A stretch of 64,000 nt of DNA from Serratia nevei (GTDB lineage Bacteria > Pseudomonadota > Gammaproteobacteria > Enterobacterales > Enterobacteriaceae), in assembly GCF_037948395.1 (NCBI RefSeq), contig NZ_CP149940.1:1798001-1862000 (forward strand), in the 5' to 3' direction. The notes under the pieces are model-generated. The model worked only from the letters and a program-made list of their open reading frames with translations. It did not search any database and was not told the DNA's origin. Positions 59,949 through 64,000 of the stretch are shown here, one piece after another. Numbering within the stretch: the stretch's first letter is position 1; the number at the start of each line of letters is the position of its first letter. The position numbers were made by a program, and so were the translations under genes.

Positions 59949-60351
59949 GTATTCAGGTTTTTATAATGATATAGGCTTCCAGTTCGCGGCTAGTATTTAG
60001 TGAAACTTCGGAGAGGTCAAGGTTCCGGACGGAAAACATAAATAATTCAGGTCTTTTTTTATTTTTCCGGCGAAAGGAATGTGCGGTGAATTACCCTCTT
60101 GTTGGTCTTTTTTGGTGTTAAATTCTGAAAATGCAATGTTTTATAGATTATAATAATTAAAATTTACGTTAATAAAAATAATGTTCCTGTTGTTAATGGT
60201 TTGATGCAGAATTATCTTAGTGTTTTACGACACCGGTTTACGTGCCAGTCGCTTATTGTTTGCTCCCGAACGGCAATGCGAATTTTCCAAGAAGACGGCG
60301 GGTATTTAGTGCAAGGTATCGCCGTTATCCTTAGCCATGGATGGAGGAAGT
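59949..60351. other. AT-rich divergent control region (403 bases)
   Basis: Separates the ToxR-like and LuxR-like genes. The centre (about 60060-60220) is markedly AT-rich compared with the rest of the window, as in H-NS-silenced regulatory DNA. GTATTTAGTG occurs twice in direct orientation (59993-60002 and 60302-60311) and ATTCAGGT twice (59951-59958 and 60046-60053). No gene is seen; promoters cannot be placed with confidence. Confidence 0.55.
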
Positions 60352-60963
60352 ATGCTCAGTATCGGTATCGTATCTGAAAACATCTTTTTCAGAGAGGCGA
60401 TAAAAAGAATATTGATGCCAAGGATTTTTCATAAAGATCACGTTATTGCCTACTACGACGATCTGCCTTTGGCTATGGGGCGTAATTGCCACGATATTCT
60501 GATCGTCGATGATGCGGTAAAAAGCATGCTGCGCTTTAGCATGGCGATGACATTATTGTCTGCTATTCATGGCGTAAAGGTTTTTTTGACGACGGAAGAA
60601 AAACGCCGTCTTTTATTCCGTTCCGTCTCGCGTGATGTGGTTGTGCTCGATAAAAAAATCAGTATCCCCGGTATGAGTAAAGAGTTTTCTTTTCTGGTGG
60701 ATAAGGTCACGCAGTGCTCTGCATTAAATGGAGACGTTGAGGGCGGAACGGTTCGCAATACGAAAAACCGCCTGACGGAAAGTGAGGTGGAAACGCTCCA
60801 TTTGCTTTCCTTCGGCTATACGGTGACTCAGGTTTCCCGAATTCTTGATAAAAGCGTAAAAACGGTCAGCACGCAGAAATGCAGTGCGTTACGCAAAATG
60901 GGGTTGAAAAATCGAGTGCACAACTTATTGGAGATTTCATCCGGTTTCTCGGAGGTTATCTAG
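60352..60963 (+). CDS. LuxR-type (GerE HTH) regulator with degenerate receiver-like domain
   Basis: 203 residues. The N-terminal part (LSIGIVSENIFFREAIKRIL...HDILIVDDAVK, about 1-115) has the strand-helix order of a response-regulator receiver, but the acidic pair after strand 1 is replaced by SE and the site after strand 3 is irregular, so phosphorylation is doubtful. The C-terminal HTH (about 140-195) has LTESEVETLHLLSFGYTVTQ and KSVKTVSTQKCSALRKMGLK. GGAGG lies 5 bases before ATG 60352, favouring it over ATG 60337. It lies directly upstream of the fimbrial genes, like EcpR/FimZ-type activators. Confidence 0.85.
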   Translation: MLSIGIVSENIFFREAIKRILMPRIFHKDHVIAYYDDLPLAMGRNCHDILIVDDAVKSMLRFSMAMTLLSAIHGVKVFLTTEEKRRLLFRSVSRDVVVLDKKISIPGMSKEFSFLVDKVTQCSALNGDVEGGTVRNTKNRLTESEVETLHLLSFGYTVTQVSRILDKSVKTVSTQKCSALRKMGLKNRVHNLLEISSGFSEVI

Positions 60964-61083
60964 AAATCGTTATGTTCACCGTTTTCATTACCGGCTGACG
61001 AATAACTCGATGGCTTGATTTTATAAAAACAGGAATGTGTTCACCCTTTTGCCTCTGTATTACGGGGAGGGATTATTTCATCC

Positions 61084-61110
61084 CGCCGGCAGCGGCCGTT
61101 TTTTATTTAT
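61084..61110 (+). terminator. Possible terminator after the LuxR-type gene
   Basis: GC-rich GCCG/CGGC pairing is followed by TTTTTT within the 181-base gap before the fimbrial subunit. Short stem; uncertain. It would separate the regulator from the fimbrial operon. Confidence 0.35.
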
Positions 61111-61144
61111 TCCCTCAAACCAAACTGTTATGGAGTTTTATCTC

Positions 61145-61729
61145 ATGATGAAGAAGATGCTTTCTGTTGCAATCATGGCGGCTGCGGTCGCTGCGCCAGT
61201 GGCTTTTGCTGAAGACAATTCCGCCGGTGGCGTCATTAACTTTACCGGCGCCATTACCGACACCACCTGTACGATTAACGGCGGCAAGAGCGCGGATTTC
61301 ACCGTAGCGCTGAGCCCGATCTCGGTGACTGACGCGGGTAACACCGTTGGGCCAATCACCAAGAACAAGAAGTCCTTCTCGCTGACCTTCTCCGGCTGTT
61401 CGCCGGCGGCCGGTACCGCAGGCACTCCGCTGAAAATCTACTTCTCCTCGGCGGATAACATCTCCACCGACGGCAAATATTTGCTGAACAACTCGGTCAA
61501 CGAGAACGACGCTTCCGTCGCGAAGAACGTGGGCTTCTCTCTGGCGGAAACCGGTTCTTCCACCCCCATCCAGCTGAACGTGCCTTATGTCACCGACATC
61601 ATGGGCGACAAAGCGGCACCGGATTCAGAAACCCTGACGTTGGACGCGTACTACTACAAAACCAACGCCGAAGCGGCAAAAGTGGGCGCTCTGAGCTCCA
61701 ACGTGACTTACACCATTTCTTACCTGTAA
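61145..61729 (+). CDS. Major fimbrial subunit, chaperone-usher pathway
   Basis: 194 residues. The signal peptide spans about 1-22 (MMKKMLSVAIMAAAVAAPVA ending FA-ED). The mature pilin has the conserved disulfide pair (DTTCTINGG and LTFSGCSPA), an N-terminal donor strand (GGVINFTGAI) and the C-terminal beta-zipper VTYTISYL with penultimate Tyr. It is the first gene of a subunit-chaperone-usher set. ATG 61145 has GGAG 9 bases upstream; two other in-frame ATGs (61130, 61148) are possible. Its GC-rich codon use resembles the core rather than the adjacent AT-rich regulators. Confidence 0.93.
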   Translation: MMKKMLSVAIMAAAVAAPVAFAEDNSAGGVINFTGAITDTTCTINGGKSADFTVALSPISVTDAGNTVGPITKNKKSFSLTFSGCSPAAGTAGTPLKIYFSSADNISTDGKYLLNNSVNENDASVAKNVGFSLAETGSSTPIQLNVPYVTDIMGDKAAPDSETLTLDAYYYKTNAEAAKVGALSSNVTYTISYL

Positions 61730-61740
61730 TCGCGCTGACA

Positions 61741-61763
61741 GCCAGGCCCTTGATGGGCCTGGC
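61741..61763 (+). repeat. Hairpin between pilin and chaperone genes
   Basis: Nine-base perfect arms GCCAGGCCC (61741-61749) and GGGCCTGGC (61755-61763) around TTGAT, without a T-run. It probably stabilises pilin mRNA or partly limits readthrough, giving more pilin than chaperone and usher, as in other fimbrial operons (inference). Confidence 0.75.
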
Positions 61764-61777
61764 CACCCGGGGGAACG

Positions 61778-62473
61778 ATGAAAAAATACATGATGATAGC
61801 GGCGTTGTTGCTCGGTTCCGTTGGTGCCCAGGCCAATGTGGTGGTTAACGGGACGCGGGTGATCTACCCGGCAAACAACAAGGATGTGATTGTCCAACTG
61901 CTGAATAACGGCGCCGATCCCTCACTGGTTCAGGCCTGGATCGACGACGGCGATATCAATTCCACCCCGGAAACCGCCAACGTGCCGTTTTTGCTGTCGC
62001 CGCCGGTGGTGAAAGTGAACGGCAACAGCGGGCAGCAGCTGCGCATTCAGAAAGTCGGCGCCGCATTGGCGGCGGATCGCGAATCGGTGTTCTATCTCAA
62101 CGTGCTGGATATCCCGCCGACGCCAGAAAACCTCCAGGGCACCAATACGCTGCAGTTGGCGATCAAGTCACGCATCAAGCTGTTCTACCGCCCGCAGACG
62201 CTAACCCGCGGCGTAGAAAACGCGATGGAAAAACTGACGCTGCAAGCCAATGGCAAAGGGTTCAACGTCATCAACAACAGCCCGTATTTCATCACGGTAG
62301 CGAATATCGGCCAGGGTACGGACAAGCATCTGCTGGTTGATTCGCTGATGGTCGCGCCGTTTTCCTCCCAGTTTGCTGCCAGCAAACGATCGGTCAGTAA
62401 AAACGTCCGTTATGACCTGATGTATATCGACGATCTGGGGGCTTACAAGTCTAAAGCCATCACCGCACACTAA
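61778..62473 (+). CDS. Periplasmic fimbrial chaperone (PapD family)
   Basis: 231 residues. The signal is MKKYMMIAALLLGSVGAQA. Two Ig-like domains follow: domain 1 with GTRVIYPANNKDVIVQLLNN (the conserved Arg in strand A1), PFLLSPPVVKVNGNSGQQLRI (G1-preceding motif) and ESVFYLNVLDIPP; then SRIKLFYRP with the conserved Lys that anchors pilin C-termini; domain 2 ends YKSKAITAH. It caps pilins by donor-strand complementation and delivers them to the usher. GGGGGAAC precedes ATG 61778; it lies 48 bases after the pilin gene and 15 before the usher. Confidence 0.95.
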   Translation: MKKYMMIAALLLGSVGAQANVVVNGTRVIYPANNKDVIVQLLNNGADPSLVQAWIDDGDINSTPETANVPFLLSPPVVKVNGNSGQQLRIQKVGAALAADRESVFYLNVLDIPPTPENLQGTNTLQLAIKSRIKLFYRPQTLTRGVENAMEKLTLQANGKGFNVINNSPYFITVANIGQGTDKHLLVDSLMVAPFSSQFAASKRSVSKNVRYDLMYIDDLGAYKSKAITAH

Positions 62474-62488
62474 CCTGAAAGAACAACA

Positions 62489-64000
62489 ATGAAGCTGAAT
62501 AAAAAAGTCCTCTCGCTGCTGACCGCCTCTTCATTCTTGTTGCCGGATACGGCCTGGGCGGTGACGTTCGACACTTCGCTGTTGGCCGGCGAATCACGCG
62601 ATTCCGATCTCTCGCGTTTTTACCTCAATAATGACATGCCTGCCGGCCGACAGGAGATCGATGTGTATGTCAACCATGACTGGAAAGGGCGCTATGCGCT
62701 GCTGTTTGGCACACAACGCGACGATATCCAAATCGACTACCAGGATGCGCAGCGGCTGGGCATCGATCTGAGTCAGTTGCCGAGGCCCCAGGCACCGTTG
62801 ACGACGCTGTCGATCGCCACGCTGGTACAGGGTGGGCGGTTCGATATGGACGTCGGTGCGCTGAGCCTGCGGCTGACGGTGCCGCAGGCGCGGGTCAACC
62901 GGTCGGAGGCGGGATACGTGGATCCGGCCTTCTGGAATCGCGGCATCTCCGCATTGACGCTGGCTTACAACGCGACGTACTACCACGCCGAGGCGCGCGG
63001 CGACGGCAATCACAGCAACAATGACGATTTTTATACCGGGTTGGAATCCGGGATCAATCTGGCCGGCTGGCAATTTCGCGACAGCAGCAGCTTTCGCCAC
63101 GGCAGCGGGCGGGGGAGCCACTGGCAGAACAACACTCGCTACCTGCAGCGCGGCTTCGCCGACATCAAGTCCAACCTGACCGCCGGTGATTTTTATTCGC
63201 CGGGGGATCTGTTCGACTCGGTACGCATCCGCGGGGTGGCGCTGGCGTCGGACATCAGCATGCGCCCCAACTCGCAGCAGGGCTTTTCACCGGTCGTGCG
63301 GGGCGTGGCGCAAACCAACGCCCTGGTGAAAGTGATGCAGAACGGCAACGTGATCTACCAGGAAAACGTGCCGCCGGGCGCCTTTACCCTCGACAGCATT
63401 CAGCCGACTGGCTCGGCGGGCGATCTGTGGGTGACGGTCAAAGAGGCGGATGGGCGCGAACAGTCGTTCAGCGTGCCGTTTTCCGCCGTACCCAACATGT
63501 TGAAACAGGGGGTCAGCCAATACAGCGTGCTGGCCGGCAAGGTGAACGAAAGCAATACCGATTACGATCCCGGCTTTGTGCAGGGTACCCTGCAGTACGG
63601 TTTCAACAACCTGGTGACCGGTTATGCCGGCAGCATTTTGAGCGACGACTATCAGGCCTGGCTGCTCGGCAGTGGCTGGAACCTGCCGATAGGGGCGGTG
63701 TCCATCGACCTGACGCATGCCGATACCCGCCTGAAAAACCGCCGTGAAAGCGGGCAAAGTTTCCGTATTGCCTACAGTAAATTCCTCGACGTCACCGCGA
63801 CCAACTTCACGCTGGCGGCCTACCGTTACTCCACCCGCGGTTACTACAGCTTTACCGACGCCATTTACTCCAATGACGGCTACCGCCAACTGGAACGGCA
63901 GTTTGACCGCTGGCGCGACGAGGAGGGCGTGTCCGAACTGGATATGAACACCTGGGACGCGCTGCGTTCCGCCCGGCCGAAAAATACCTTTACGCTTAAC
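62489..64000 (+). CDS. Fimbrial outer-membrane usher, N-terminal 504 codons (cut by window end)
   Basis: Open and in frame from ATG 62489 to the last base. The signal peptide MKLNKKVLSLLTASSFLLPD plus TAWA is followed by the FimD/PapC N-terminal domain (VTFDTSLLAGESRDSDLSRF, then NDMPAGRQEIDVYVN), the barrel entry FTAGDFYSPGDLFDS-like segment (read as LTAGDFYSPGDLFDSVRIRG), and the plug region FSPVVRGVAQTNALVKVMQN with YQENVPPGAFTLDSI. These are standard usher motifs. About 350 further residues are expected beyond the window. It forms the pore through which pilins are threaded and assembled. Confidence 0.95.
   Translation, partial: MKLNKKVLSLLTASSFLLPDTAWAVTFDTSLLAGESRDSDLSRFYLNNDMPAGRQEIDVYVNHDWKGRYALLFGTQRDDIQIDYQDAQRLGIDLSQLPRPQAPLTTLSIATLVQGGRFDMDVGALSLRLTVPQARVNRSEAGYVDPAFWNRGISALTLAYNATYYHAEARGDGNHSNNDDFYTGLESGINLAGWQFRDSSSFRHGSGRGSHWQNNTRYLQRGFADIKSNLTAGDFYSPGDLFDSVRIRGVALASDISMRPNSQQGFSPVVRGVAQTNALVKVMQNGNVIYQENVPPGAFTLDSIQPTGSAGDLWVTVKEADGREQSFSVPFSAVPNMLKQGVSQYSVLAGKVNESNTDYDPGFVQGTLQYGFNNLVTGYAGSILSDDYQAWLLGSGWNLPIGAVSIDLTHADTRLKNRRESGQSFRIAYSKFLDVTATNFTLAAYRYSTRGYYSFTDAIYSNDGYRQLERQFDRWRDEEGVSELDMNTWDALRSARPKNTFTLN

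Noticed and set aside
59949..61144. Invertible fimbrial promoter switch
   Set aside because: No inverted repeats of the fimS type and no recombinase gene in the window; the repeats found are direct.
58138..64000. Integrated element with duplicated tRNA-Ser 3' end
   Set aside because: No second copy of the tRNA T-arm/acceptor sequence and no integrase seen before the window ends; insertion by tRNA-specific recombination cannot be claimed.

Overview
The window is a stretch of enterobacterial chromosome, most likely from a Serratia species close to S. marcescens. This is inferred from GC-rich coding sequence, protein sequences very close to but distinct from their Escherichia coli counterparts, and a gene order that follows the E. 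coli ycaQ-to-serT segment with few changes. No insertion sequence, prophage, CRISPR array or rRNA gene was seen.

Layout. Positions 1-74 hold the tail of a cold-shock-like protein. 188-4465 holds ycaQ (crosslink-repair glycosylase), ycaR-kdsB (Kdo activation for lipopolysaccharide), ycbJ and elyC (envelope). 4618-11876 is the translationally coupled cmoM-mukF-mukE-mukB set (tRNA modification, then the MukBEF condensin). 12097-15346 holds ldtD, mepK and gloC (peptidoglycan crosslink formation, peptidoglycan crosslink cleavage, and a glyoxalase II). 15419-21100 is a reverse-strand block of aspC, the porin gene ompF, asnS and pncB. A membrane diguanylate cyclase gene (21356-23068) lies between pncB and pepN, where E. 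coli has none. 23392-30380 holds pepN and the sulfonate operon ssuEADCB. 30639-41204 holds pyrD, zapC, ycbX, rlmL, uup and pqiABC. 41475-57823 holds rmf, fabA, lonH, matP, ompA, sulA, tfoX, yccS, yccF, helD, mgsA, yccT, yccU, hspQ, rlmI, acyP, tusE and yccA. tRNA-Ser(UGA) follows at 58050.

The core ends at this tRNA. From about 58.3 kb to the right edge the window is accessory: a small single-pass membrane protein, a reverse-strand pair (membrane-anchored ToxR/CadC-type regulator plus a FidL-like membrane protein), a divergent LuxR-type regulator with a degenerate receiver-like domain, and the start of a chaperone-usher fimbrial operon (major subunit, chaperone, usher cut by the window end). 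E. coli has hya at this position, and its elf fimbrial cluster, which lies between ssuE and pyrD, is absent here. The regulators sit immediately upstream of the fimbrial genes and probably control them. This is the part of the window most likely to hold undescribed biology.

Regulatory sites readable by eye include a perfect CRP-type palindrome upstream of ycaR-kdsB, an OmpR-type array upstream of ompF, a PurR-like operator and a CTP-type leader hairpin at pyrD, abutting FabR- and FadR-like sites at fabA, a LexA box at sulA, a strong serT promoter and many intrinsic terminators. All identifications come from reading the sequence and from memory of the families; no database search was run.
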